Below are positions 41,313 to 49,854 of a DNA stretch of 64,000 bases, piece after piece. The position numbers were made by a program, and so were the translations under genes. Location of the stretch: positions 2,679-66,678 of the forward strand of contig NZ_JAUFPW010000013.1 of NCBI RefSeq assembly GCF_030409415.1, written 5' to 3'. The stretch is from Pedobacter aquatilis. Its GTDB lineage: Bacteria; Bacteroidota; Bacteroidia; Sphingobacteriales; Sphingobacteriaceae. A model generated the notes under the pieces. The model was not told the DNA's origin and did not search any database. It saw nothing but the letters and a program-made list of their open reading frames with translations. The first letter of the stretch is position 1. Every line of letters begins with the position of its first letter.

Positions 41313-42494
41313 TTACTCTTCTACCGAAGCTACTCTTCTCGTACCATCATACAATTCATACTCTAAAAGTCTGCAATCTAGCTTTCCGTTATAAAACTCT
41401 ACCTTTTTAGAAGCTTTCAAACCGATTTTTTTTGCTAAATCAGGATTCCCTGTAAAAATATAACCAGAATAGCCTTTGCAATGTTGCTTCATAAAATCGC
41501 CCATTCTTTTGTATGTTAATTCAAGTTTACTGTGTACACCTAAGCGTTCGCCATATTCTGGATTAAAAACAACCGAACCTTTTCCTCCTTCAGGAACTGG
41601 TGTTTGCTCGAAATCACACACCTGAAAATCAATAAGTGTATCTACACCGGCCGTTTTTGCATTACGTCTGGTAACTTCTACAGCATCTTCGGAGATATCG
41701 GAAGCGATGATTTTTATATCAACGTTTTTAATGACCTGGTCTTTAAGTAATCTACGCTCGGCAAAAAATACTTCTTCATTATAACCCATAATATGCATAA
41801 AACCATAATTCATACGGTATAAACCAGGGGCACGATTTGTTGCAATTAAAGCTGCTTCGATAGCCAATGTTCCAGAACCGCACATTGGATTTATAAATGG
41901 TGATTTTTTATCCCATTGCGTAGCATAAATTACACCTGAAGCCAGTGCTTCTAACATTGGCGCTTTACCCGGTATTTTACGATAGCCATGTTTTGCAAGC
42001 GTTTCGCCCGATGTATCTAAGAAAACATCAGCTTCTGCATCTTTCCAATATAAATGAACCACTGTTTTATTTGCATCAGAACCAGAATTTGGCCTGATTC
42101 CTTTAATCTCTTTTAGCCTGTCCACGATAGCATCTTTAACCTTTAGATTAGCAAAAAGTGGCGTTGTAATATTTGGATTATCTACGTTTGATGTTACAGA
42201 AAAGTATCCGGTAAAATCAATCAACTCTTCCCATTCAATAGCCTTAATTTTTTCGTATAAATCATCAGGTGTTATGGCTTTAAATGCTTTAATTGAATAC
42301 AAAATCTGGCTAGCGCAACGCAGATTCAGGTTTAACTTAATACACTCCGTTAGGGTAATATTTAGTTCAACACCTGTTGAAAAGACTCTTTCAATAGTGT
42401 AGCCTAAAGCCGAAACTTCTTCTTGTAAATAGGGAGAAAGGCGTTTGTTGCAGGTGATTATAACCTTGCTTTTATTGTGGAAAACTTGCATCAT
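41313..42494 (-). CDS. THUMP-domain class I methyltransferase, RlmL-like
   Basis: The 393-residue protein has an N-terminal THUMP RNA-binding domain (about 45-160) and a Rossmann methyltransferase domain. The SAM motif is INPMCGSGTLAIEAALIATN (201-220), and IIASDISEDAVEVTRRNA carries the acidic ribose contact. The substrate-amino motif is usually NPPY in this family and reads NPEYGERLG (311-319) here. RlmL-type enzymes make m2G in 23S rRNA; specificity is inferred from family. It is divergent from the DUF3127 gene. Confidence 0.88.
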   Translation of the reverse strand: MMQVFHNKSKVIITCNKRLSPYLQEEVSALGYTIERVFSTGVELNITLTECIKLNLNLRCASQILYSIKAFKAITPDDLYEKIKAIEWEELIDFTGYFSVTSNVDNPNITTPLFANLKVKDAIVDRLKEIKGIRPNSGSDANKTVVHLYWKDAEADVFLDTSGETLAKHGYRKIPGKAPMLEALASGVIYATQWDKKSPFINPMCGSGTLAIEAALIATNRAPGLYRMNYGFMHIMGYNEEVFFAERRLLKDQVIKNVDIKIIASDISEDAVEVTRRNAKTAGVDTLIDFQVCDFEQTPVPEGGKGSVVFNPEYGERLGVHSKLELTYKRMGDFMKQHCKGYSGYIFTGNPDLAKKIGLKASKKVEFYNGKLDCRLLEYELYDGTRRVASVEE

Positions 42495-42563
42495 ATTATA
42501 TGCGAAGTTATCAATAAAATTATAGAGATTTGATCTTTATAGTACAATAAAGTAGTATTTAAT

Positions 42564-42932
42564 ATGGAAATTAAGGGAAAAGTACACGAAGTAGGTGCCA
42601 CACAGCAAGTAAGCGAAACATTTAAAAAACGTGATTTAATTGTAGAGTATGCAGAAAATCCAACATATCCGGAATATATCCGTTTTGAGGCTTTGCAAGA
42701 TAAAACTGCATTATTAGATACATTTAAAGCTGGCGATGAGGTTGAGGTTTTCTTTAATTTACGTGGCCGTCCATGGACAGATAAAACTGGTAAAACATCT
42801 TACTTTAATAGTCTTGTAATCTGGCGTATTAATGCAATTGCCGCAGGAGCACCTGCAACTGTTGCCCCAGCTTACGCTGCTCCGGCAGATGTAAGTAATA
42901 CAGCAGGAGAAGACGATGATTTGCCTTTCTAA
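42564..42932 (+). CDS. DUF3127 protein with SSB-like acidic tail
   Basis: The 122-residue protein has an OB-fold-like DUF3127 domain at about 1-92 (MEIKGKVHEVGATQQVSETF, KRDLIVEYAEN, VEVFFNLRGRPWTDK and later SYFNSLVIWRI). A flexible Ala/Pro linker leads to a C-terminal EDDDLPF. That ending copies the acidic tip of single-strand DNA-binding proteins, which docks replication and repair partners. The function of DUF3127 is unknown; a nucleic-acid role is inferred. A terminator follows. Confidence 0.88.
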   Translation: MEIKGKVHEVGATQQVSETFKKRDLIVEYAENPTYPEYIRFEALQDKTALLDTFKAGDEVEVFFNLRGRPWTDKTGKTSYFNSLVIWRINAIAAGAPATVAPAYAAPADVSNTAGEDDDLPF

Positions 42933-42967
42933 ATAAAGAATCTTTTTTAAGCAAACAATTTTGAACC

Positions 42968-42996
42968 ATGCCGAGGCTTTAGCTTCGGCATTTTTT
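42968..42996 (+). terminator. Terminator after the DUF3127 gene
   Basis: A 7-bp stem ATGCCGA/TCGGCAT (42968-42974 with 42985-42991), extendable by inner pairs, is followed by six T residues. Confidence 0.88.
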
Positions 42997-43126
42997 GTTT
43001 ATAATCTGCTGTTAAAATATGTTAAAAACAAACACTTACATTCTCTATTGACTATTTTTGAAGTTAGGAAGGGTTTTTTATTAGATATTAATTCTAAATC
43101 AATTAACTTCCACCAAACACAAATAA

Positions 43127-44956
43127 ATGAAGAAAAGGAGTTTTTGGTTAATTACTGTTTTAATGACGGTAGCTTTACTTGGTGTATTTGTAATGCAATT
43201 GTATTACATAAGGGAAGCTTACAACCTAAAATCTCAGCTATTCGATGAGCAGGTTAACCAAACCTTAACATCAGTAGTAAATAAAGTGCAACGGTTAAAT
43301 GCCGCCGATAGAATCAGTAGAAAAGATTTTGAAAATAAGGTAAAGAGAAGTCAAGATTTAAGGCAACGTGAACTTGATATTAAAGATTTAAGACAACAGT
43401 TTGCTGAGGCCTCAGAAATACGTCAAGCCGAACGGGAAAACGAGATTGAAAACTACCTTAACCAGCAAGACAGCTTAATTAGAAACCGTTATTCTGCACC
43501 CAAAGTAATTTCAGAATTAGAATTTGTTTCTTTATCGCCAGGTGGAGCTGCAAGGTTGGACTTACAAATGGACGCTTACATCGACATAAAAAATTATGCG
43601 CTTAGAGGTTTAAGCTTACGTTCGAAACCACAAGCCACTAACGATAAAACTTTTAATTTCAGAAGTGCACAAACACTACCAGATACTATTCGCTATCAGG
43701 TTTTTGAGCCAAGTACTGGTAAACCTCTATTACTTACACTCCCAAAAATTTCTGATGATTTAGAGAAGAAATTTAAACGGGAGGATATAATCGCAAAAAG
43801 ACAGTTAAAATTTAAAATTGCAGCTTTAGGTAAAGATACAACTCCATATAAAAATGGCTACAATTTGCTTGAAGATGTTGCGAAGGAGATGACGGAGAAA
43901 AATATTCCCTTAAATCAACGCATAAACTTTACTTCTCTTAATAAACGGTTGAAACAAGAATTTTTAAATCATAGCATTACTCAAAATTACAATTTCAGAA
44001 TTAAACTGGCAGAAAAAGACTCTATTCTATATCTTCAGGCATCAAACTCAATCAAAGATTTTTTACCGAAAAATACGTATAGAACCACACTGTTTGGCAA
44101 CGATTTGTTTCGCGACCCAGGAATTTTGGAAGTTACTTTTCCGAATAAAAACTCCGCAATTATTGGCAATTTAAGTGTTACACTGGCTTCATCAGTCGGT
44201 TTGTTGTTAGTATTGGTTTTTATTTTTAGTTATACACTTTATGCCATTCTGAAACAGAAAAAAATATCGGAGATGAAAACAGATTTCATCAACAACATGA
44301 CGCATGAATTTAAAACGCCTGTTGCTACAATAATGATTGCAAGCGAAGCGCTTAAAGACCCAGAAGTAACAGAAGATAAATCTCGTTTAAAGCGGCTTGC
44401 AAATATTATCTATGATGAAAATGTACGTTTAGGAAGTCATATAGAACGCGTTTTAAGTATTGCACGATTGGAAAAAGGCGAACTGAAGATGGAGAATGGC
44501 GATGTAGATATGAATGATTTGATTGTAATTGTTTTAGATAGCATGAGCCTTCAACTTCAAAAGAAAAATGCTATTTTAACAGTTAATACAAATGCAGAGC
44601 ATGCAACTGTTTTTGGCGATGAACTTCATCTTTCTAATGTACTTTACAATTTGATAGATAACGCCAACAAATACAGTAGAGAAACTCCCGAAATAACTAT
44701 AAACACACGAAACGTTGGTAAAAATTTGGTTATAGAAATTGCAGATAAAGGCATTGGAATGAACAAAGAACATACTAAGCGTATTTTTGATCAGTTTTAT
44801 AGAGTACCAACTGGTAACTTACACGATGTTAAAGGTTTTGGACTTGGTTTAAATTACGTACAAGACATTATTAAAAACCTCGATGGAACAATAAAAGTGA
44901 GTAGTGAAAAGGATAAGGGAACTACTTTCGACATAATTTTACCATATAAAAAATAA
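43127..44956 (+). CDS. Sensor histidine kinase, RprX-like
   Basis: The 609-residue inner-membrane kinase has span 1 at about 7-24, a long periplasmic sensor with coiled-coil start (about 30-345) and span 2 at about 350-372. HisKA carries His 393 (NNMTHEFKTPVATI), and HATPase has NVLYNLIDNANKYS, DKGIGMNKEHTKRIFDQFYR and GFGLGLNYV. The layout resembles Bacteroides RprX. A response-regulator gene follows on the same strand after 187 bases and is the likely partner. The signal sensed is unknown. Confidence 0.9.
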   Translation: MKKRSFWLITVLMTVALLGVFVMQLYYIREAYNLKSQLFDEQVNQTLTSVVNKVQRLNAADRISRKDFENKVKRSQDLRQRELDIKDLRQQFAEASEIRQAERENEIENYLNQQDSLIRNRYSAPKVISELEFVSLSPGGAARLDLQMDAYIDIKNYALRGLSLRSKPQATNDKTFNFRSAQTLPDTIRYQVFEPSTGKPLLLTLPKISDDLEKKFKREDIIAKRQLKFKIAALGKDTTPYKNGYNLLEDVAKEMTEKNIPLNQRINFTSLNKRLKQEFLNHSITQNYNFRIKLAEKDSILYLQASNSIKDFLPKNTYRTTLFGNDLFRDPGILEVTFPNKNSAIIGNLSVTLASSVGLLLVLVFIFSYTLYAILKQKKISEMKTDFINNMTHEFKTPVATIMIASEALKDPEVTEDKSRLKRLANIIYDENVRLGSHIERVLSIARLEKGELKMENGDVDMNDLIVIVLDSMSLQLQKKNAILTVNTNAEHATVFGDELHLSNVLYNLIDNANKYSRETPEITINTRNVGKNLVIEIADKGIGMNKEHTKRIFDQFYRVPTGNLHDVKGFGLGLNYVQDIIKNLDGTIKVSSEKDKGTTFDIILPYKK

Positions 44957-45143
44957 TATTTTGACTATCGACACAAGTGCAGTCTTTGTCGATTTATTAA
45001 AAATTTTGCAGGCATTCATTCTGTATATAGCTGTTGATTAATTTAACTATTTCCAACTTGATTAAACCGTTATGCAGAATTTCACTCAAACCTTAAGTAG
45101 CGTTTACTTTAAAGGCAGCGTTTACTCAAATAAAATAAATAAG

Positions 45144-45839
45144 ATGAAAAAAATACTTCTGGTAGAAGACGATCCAAATCTTGGCCTTTTGTTGCAAGAT
45201 TACCTGCAATTGAAAGGTAAATTTGATGTAGTTTTATGTACCGACGGAGATGAAGGATTAAAGGCATTTAATAAACAGAGTTTCGATTTATGTATTTTAG
45301 ATGTGATGATGCCTAAAAAAGACGGTTTTACATTGGGTAAAGACATTAGAAAGGTAAATGCACAAGTGCCAATAATTTTTGCAACGGCTAAAACCATGCT
45401 CGAAGACAAAGCTGCCGCTTATGATTTAGGTGGTGATGATTATATTACCAAGCCGTTCCGCATTGAAGAATTGTTATTACGTATTAATGCAATGTTTAAG
45501 AGGATTGCTAACAAAGTTGATAATACCGAAGAAACTATAGAAAGTCAATTCTCAATCGGTAAATATAATTTCGATTACACAACACAAATTATTACACATG
45601 ACGATCAGATACAGAAGCTTTCTACAAAAGAAGCAGAATTGTTAAGGTTGCTATGTTTGAAAAAGAATAACGTTTTAACCAGAGAAGAAGCTTTACTGAC
45701 CATTTGGCACGATGATAATTATTTTAACGGTAGAAGCATGGATGTTTTCTTAAGTAAGCTCAGGAAATATTTACGCGAAGATTCTTCTGTAGAGATTATA
45801 AATGTACACGGTAAAGGCTACAAGCTTTTAGTGAGCTAG
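45144..45839 (+). CDS. OmpR-family response regulator, RprY-like
   Basis: From ATG 45144 the protein has 231 residues: a receiver domain (about 1-120) with KKILLVEDDPNLGLLLQDY, phospho-acceptor Asp 53 in CILDVMMPKKDG and Lys in DDYITKPFRIEELL. A winged-helix DNA-binding domain (about 135-231) follows, with STKEAELLRLLCLKKN and NGRSMDVFLSKLRKYL. The frame extends back to 45072, but those 24 residues are not part of the fold, and MKKILLVEDD is the usual start. It is paired with the kinase just upstream. Confidence 0.92.
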   Translation: MKKILLVEDDPNLGLLLQDYLQLKGKFDVVLCTDGDEGLKAFNKQSFDLCILDVMMPKKDGFTLGKDIRKVNAQVPIIFATAKTMLEDKAAAYDLGGDDYITKPFRIEELLLRINAMFKRIANKVDNTEETIESQFSIGKYNFDYTTQIITHDDQIQKLSTKEAELLRLLCLKKNNVLTREEALLTIWHDDNYFNGRSMDVFLSKLRKYLREDSSVEIINVHGKGYKLLVS

Positions 45840-45947
45840 CAGAGCGAGGATAAAGGAGCAAGGACAAGAGACTATTCATCTTTGGTTTGCCCATTTTTTG
45901 GAACCCAGCATCAATCCTTGCTCTTTCATCTATGTTCATTAATGCTG

Positions 45948-46781
45948 CTATACATATAAATTTTTAGGTACAGCTGGTATCAAGTTTCGCTCCTGAGCAA
46001 GGTTAAATAGGGTATTTACTGCTTTTTGGCCTTCTTCTCCTAAATCAATACTATATTTATTTACATAGAGTTCTATGTGTTTATACATGACTGCCTCGTC
46101 CATTTCTTGTGCATGTTGCCGGATGAATTCTATGCATGACTTTGGATTCGCAAAAGCATATTCTACAGATTTTCGAATTAACCTGTTTACTTTTAGTTGA
46201 ACTTCCTTATCTAACTTTCTGTTGATCACAATTCCACCTAGCGGAATGGCGCATCCAGTTAATTTTTCCCAATAGTCACCCAAATCGACTATTTTATTAA
46301 GGCCTTTATCCTGATAAGTAAATCTGTTTTCGTGTATAATTAAACCCAAATCAATTTCTTCATTTAGCAAAGCTGATTCTATCTCTGAAAAAACCATAAC
46401 TTTTTTATTCTGCAATTGTGGATATGCGATGCCTAACAGAAAATTAGCTGTTGTATATTTGCCAGGAATCCCAACTTTTAAGTTGTCGGCTAAATCATCA
46501 TCAAATTTTTGCTTGCTAATAAGCAATGGCCCCACACCAAAACCGAGTGCACTACCAGCATCAAGCAAAGCGTATTGGTTGGCAACATAAGCAAATGCAT
46601 GAAAACTTAATTTAGTAATGTCTAGCTCACCTTTTAAAGCTTTTTGATTTAGTGTTTCAACATCATCAAAATAAACTTCAAATTCTAAACCTTCGGTATC
46701 AATTTTATTGTGAATTAATGCATCGAAAATAAACGTATCATTGGGGCAGGGTGAAAAACCGAGTGTAAGTTTCATATGCAA
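45948..46781 (-). CDS. mqnD: 1,4-dihydroxy-6-naphthoate synthase (menaquinone, futalosine route)
   Basis: MqnD converts cyclic dehypoxanthinyl futalosine to 1,4-dihydroxy-6-naphthoate in menaquinone synthesis. The 277-residue protein has the periplasmic-binding-protein-like fold and family start LGFSPCPNDTFIFDALIHNK, then LDITKLSFHAF, LDAGSALGFGVGPLLI, a YTTANFLL segment and LGLIIHENRFTYQDKGL. Met 3 (46775) is the more usual start. It is read with mqnB upstream (119 bases), so two steps of the same route are grouped. Confidence 0.93.
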   Translation of the reverse strand: MHMKLTLGFSPCPNDTFIFDALIHNKIDTEGLEFEVYFDDVETLNQKALKGELDITKLSFHAFAYVANQYALLDAGSALGFGVGPLLISKQKFDDDLADNLKVGIPGKYTTANFLLGIAYPQLQNKKVMVFSEIESALLNEEIDLGLIIHENRFTYQDKGLNKIVDLGDYWEKLTGCAIPLGGIVINRKLDKEVQLKVNRLIRKSVEYAFANPKSCIEFIRQHAQEMDEAVMYKHIELYVNKYSIDLGEEGQKAVNTLFNLAQERNLIPAVPKNLYV

Positions 46782-46900
46782 ATCATGTTTTTTATGGTCA
46801 TATGGAATACGCCATGTATCTCATATGTGTTTGAGTGTTTCGTTACATGGCTATTTCAAAATTCAAAATTATAAAACAAAGCAGCATTAGTTCGTCATAA

Positions 46901-47524
46901 TCAATTCATATCTCCAATAAAAGAAATTGCCCAATCGTTTAGGTTTTTAATAGCCAAACCAATTTTCCATTTGTCTTTATTTCGAGGTTCAACATAGTTG
47001 GAAATGCTCCTAACCTGCAAACAATCAATTTTTTCATAATGGCAGGCATATAATACGGCCGCACCCTCCATACTTTCTGTTGTGGGATTTAGTCTTTTTA
47101 CCAAGTTTCTAATATTCTTATCATTTCCGCTAACGCGATTAACCGTAATACCCGAAACTTGTGGCAAATCTACCTTAACATTACACTTGCTAGTGTAAGT
47201 ACTTTCACCAAAACCCAAATCGGTGATGGTTAAGAAATTATCGCCATCTTCTGCCCCTAGCTCGGCAAAAGTATCTTGTGTAATATTTACAATTTTTCCC
47301 AACTCAATACTTCTATCAAAACCACCCGCAATTCCTAGATTCAAAATCAAATTGTATTTTGATGATAGATGTTTGCCTAAAGAAAATGCCGTTGCAACCA
47401 TTCCAACTCCAGTAATCAGCACATCGAATTTTTTTTCTTCGATAAAATCGCCTTCAGGCAAACTAAAATGCTGATAAAAGAAAGTAAGTTCTGCTTTGGT
47501 TGCTGCAACGATAAGTATTTTCAT
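46901..47524 (-). CDS. mqnB: Futalosine hydrolase
   Basis: MqnB removes hypoxanthine from futalosine in menaquinone synthesis. The 207-residue protein has the nucleoside phosphorylase/hydrolase fold: VAATKAELTFF near the start, LITGVGMVATAFSLGKHL, LNLGIAGGFD and STYTSKC. The base- and ribose-contact segment is ESMEGAAVLYACH (ME ribose-binding pair), then QVRSISNYVEPRNKDKW. It is 5' of mqnD on the same strand. The promoter region (47525-47705) is shared divergently with the queD-like gene. Confidence 0.92.
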   Translation of the reverse strand: MKILIVAATKAELTFFYQHFSLPEGDFIEEKKFDVLITGVGMVATAFSLGKHLSSKYNLILNLGIAGGFDRSIELGKIVNITQDTFAELGAEDGDNFLTITDLGFGESTYTSKCNVKVDLPQVSGITVNRVSGNDKNIRNLVKRLNPTTESMEGAAVLYACHYEKIDCLQVRSISNYVEPRNKDKWKIGLAIKNLNDWAISFIGDMN

Positions 47525-47658
47525 AGTTTGAAATTATGTTTTTAAATATTGATATGGAACATGCCAGAATCATAGGTTTAAAGGTAAAGAATGCGTGCTG
47601 AAACTTCCATAAATAAAACGGCTAAGTTTATCAATCATTTTACCTGTTTTATAATTCG

Positions 47659-47687
47659 TTTGCCTTTGGAGGTAATACGTATATTTG
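47659..47687 (+). promoter_or_regulatory. Promoter of the queD-folE operon
   Basis: TTTG (47659-47662), 17 bases and TATATTTG (47680-47687) match the Bacteroidota housekeeping consensus and lie 18 bases before the ATG at 47706. Confidence 0.7.
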
Positions 47688-47705
47688 CATTTTATTATTT
47701 GAATA

Positions 47706-48116
47706 ATGATCTATATAACAAGAAAAGCATCATTTAATGCGGCTCATAAATTAGCCAGAACAGATTGGGATGCTGATAAAAATGCTGAAGTTTACGGCAA
47801 GTGTGCTAATCCAAATTGGCATGGGCACAATTACTGGTTATACGTTACGGTTAAAGGCGAAGTAAATCCTGAAACAGGTTTTTTAGTTGATTTAAAGTGG
47901 CTTAAAGATGTAATGAATACTTATGTTGTGGATAAGGTTGACCATAAAAACTTAAATCTCGATGTAGATTTTATGAAAGATAAATTGGCTTCGACAGAAA
48001 ATTTAGCAATTGCAATTTGGGACCAGCTTTTAGCGCCAATTAGCAAAGCAGGTGCTATTTTACATTGCGTTAAAATTTACGAAACTGAAAATAATTTTGT
48101 TGAATACTTTGGTTAA
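47706..48116 (+). CDS. queD: 6-carboxytetrahydropterin / 6-pyruvoyltetrahydropterin synthase family
   Basis: The 136-residue enzyme converts 7,8-dihydroneopterin triphosphate, usually to 6-carboxytetrahydropterin for queuosine. Zn ligands His 14, His 39 and His 41, and the catalytic Cys 33 (YGKCANPNWHGHNY), are present, with VDLKWLKDVMN and DHKNLNLD in the later part. The Cys and the HGH spacing fit QueD, though pterin-directed relatives share them. folE follows after six bases, so substrate supply and use are cotranscribed. Confidence 0.9.
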   Translation: MIYITRKASFNAAHKLARTDWDADKNAEVYGKCANPNWHGHNYWLYVTVKGEVNPETGFLVDLKWLKDVMNTYVVDKVDHKNLNLDVDFMKDKLASTENLAIAIWDQLLAPISKAGAILHCVKIYETENNFVEYFG

Positions 48117-48122
48117 ACCTTA

Positions 48123-48758
48123 ATGGAAAAGAAAGACATTTTAAAAGGAGAATCGAGAGATGGTTATGTAAAGATAGACCGCTACGATGAATCTAAAATT
48201 GAAGCTGTAGCCACACATTATAAAGATATTTTAGTTAATCTGGGCGAAAACCCTGAACGTGAAGGTTTATTAAAAACGCCGGAAAGAGTTGCAAAAGCCT
48301 TGCAATATTTAACTCATGGTTATGATTTAAAACCTGATGAAATTTTAAAATCGGCAATGTTTGAAGAAGATTATAGCCAAATGGTTGTAGTTAAAGACAT
48401 TGAGGTTTATTCAATGTGCGAACACCATATGCTGCCTTTCTTCGGCAAAGCACATATTGCATACATACCAAACGGACATATTGTTGGCTTAAGTAAAATT
48501 CCAAGAATTGTTGATGCCTTTGCTCGTAGGCTGCAGGTACAAGAACGTTTAACCAACGAAATTAGAGATTGTATCCAAAACACACTTAGCCCTATGGGTG
48601 TTGCCGTTGTAATGGAATGTAAACACCTTTGTATGGCGATGCGTGGTGTCCAAAAGCAAAATTCGGTTACCACAACTTCGGCATTTACCGGCACTTTTTT
48701 GAGTAATGATAAAACCAGAGCTGAGTTTTTAAGGTTAATTACAGCGAGTTTAGATTAG
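48123..48758 (+). CDS. folE: GTP cyclohydrolase I
   Basis: FolE makes 7,8-dihydroneopterin triphosphate from GTP for folate and deazapurine synthesis. The 211-residue protein has the family core: Zn ligands Cys 99 and His 102 ([19 protein letters not shown]), [20 protein letters not shown], and the third Zn Cys in [13 protein letters not shown], then TTSAFTG. It is six bases behind the queD-like gene, which uses its product. Confidence 0.96.
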   Translation: MEKKDILKGESRDGYVKIDRYDESKIEAVATHYKDILVNLGENPEREGLLKTPERVAKALQYLTHGYDLKPDEILKSAMFEEDYSQMVVVKDIEVYSMCEHHMLPFFGKAHIAYIPNGHIVGLSKIPRIVDAFARRLQVQERLTNEIRDCIQNTLSPMGVAVVMECKHLCMAMRGVQKQNSVTTTSAFTGTFLSNDKTRAEFLRLITASLD

Positions 48759-48886
48759 ATAAGTATCAAGTAAAAAAGTGTCAAGTATAAAGATTACAGA
48801 ATAACGATACTAAATGCATTAAATAAAAAATACAAGCTAAGCGTTTTGGTTAACATCGCCATGCGTAATGCGCTAAATAACATAGA

Positions 48887-49768
48887 ATGAAAGCATATAT
48901 TTTTCCTGGTCAGGGAGCACAATTTGTAGGAATGGGTAAAGATTTGTACGAAAACCCAACAGCTGCAGCATTATTTGAAAAAGCAAACGAAATTATTGGT
49001 TTCCGCATAAGCGACATAATGTTCGGTGGAACTGATGAAGAGCTTAAGCAAACCAATGTAACGCAGCCTGCAATATTTTTGCACTCCGTTATTTTGGCTA
49101 AAGTTTTAGGCGATGATTTTAAACCAAATGTTGTTGCAGGACATTCTTTAGGCGAATTTTCAGCGCTTGTATCTGCAAACGCTTTAAGTTTTGAAGATGG
49201 TTTAAGATTGGTAATTGCTCGTGCTAATGCGATGCAAAAAGCCTGCGATGCGCAACCATCAACAATGGCTGCAATTTTAGGATTGGCAGATGATGTAGTT
49301 GAAAAAATTTGTGCCGAAGTTGATGCCGTAGTAGTACCTGCAAACTACAATTGCCCTGGTCAATTGGTAATTTCTGGAAGTATTGAAGGTATTGATTTAG
49401 CTTGTGCAAAATTAACAGAAGCTGGAGCAAAGAGAGCTTTAAAACTTAATGTGGGTGGCGCTTTTCACTCTCCATTAATGGAGCCTGCAAAAATCGAACT
49501 TCAGCAGGCAATAGAAAATACACAAATCTCAACACCGATTTGCCCGATATATCAGAACGTTGATGCAAAACCATACACCGACCCTGAGCAAATAAAACAA
49601 AACTTAATCAAACAATTAACTGGTGCGGTACGTTGGACACAAACTGTTACACATATGTTGGCAGATGGCGTAACAGAATTTGTAGAAGTTGGCCCAGGCA
49701 ATGTATTACAGGGATTAGTAAAAAAAGTAAACCGTGAGGTAAGCACAAGTAGCGCAACTATTGCTTAA
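48887..49768 (+). CDS. fabD: Malonyl-CoA:ACP transacylase
   Basis: FabD loads malonyl units on acyl carrier protein at the start of fatty acid synthesis. The 293-residue protein has PGQGAQFVGMG at the start, the nucleophile Ser 87 in GHSLGE, Arg in RANAMQKACD, and the catalytic His 194 in GAFHSPLM, with VEVGPGNVLQGL near the end. Length is normal. It stands alone with its own terminator. The 128 bases before it hold short 'aagtatcaag' reiterations. Confidence 0.96.
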   Translation: MKAYIFPGQGAQFVGMGKDLYENPTAAALFEKANEIIGFRISDIMFGGTDEELKQTNVTQPAIFLHSVILAKVLGDDFKPNVVAGHSLGEFSALVSANALSFEDGLRLVIARANAMQKACDAQPSTMAAILGLADDVVEKICAEVDAVVVPANYNCPGQLVISGSIEGIDLACAKLTEAGAKRALKLNVGGAFHSPLMEPAKIELQQAIENTQISTPICPIYQNVDAKPYTDPEQIKQNLIKQLTGAVRWTQTVTHMLADGVTEFVEVGPGNVLQGLVKKVNREVSTSSATIA

Positions 49769-49792
49769 AGCCTTTTTACAATTCATATTTGG

Positions 49793-49827
49793 CGCCATAA
49801 GCATTCATGTTTATGGCGTTGTTTTTT
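49793..49827 (+). terminator. Terminator after fabD
   Basis: An 8-bp stem CGCCATAA/TTATGGCG (49793-49800 with 49811-49818) precedes a T-rich run with six consecutive T residues, 25 bases beyond the stop. Confidence 0.85.
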
Positions 49828-49854
49828 ATCAATATTTAATATCTTTATCAGTAG

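Noticed and set aside
42961..43248. A 95-codon plus-strand frame before the RprX-like kinase
   Set aside because: It starts within a terminator and overlaps the kinase start in another frame; the protein has no recognisable features.
45855..45925. GAGCAAGGA / TCCTTGCTC inverted repeat between the response regulator and mqnD
   Set aside because: The loop is over 50 bases and there is no T-run, so it is weak as a terminator; similar purine-rich words are common in these gaps.
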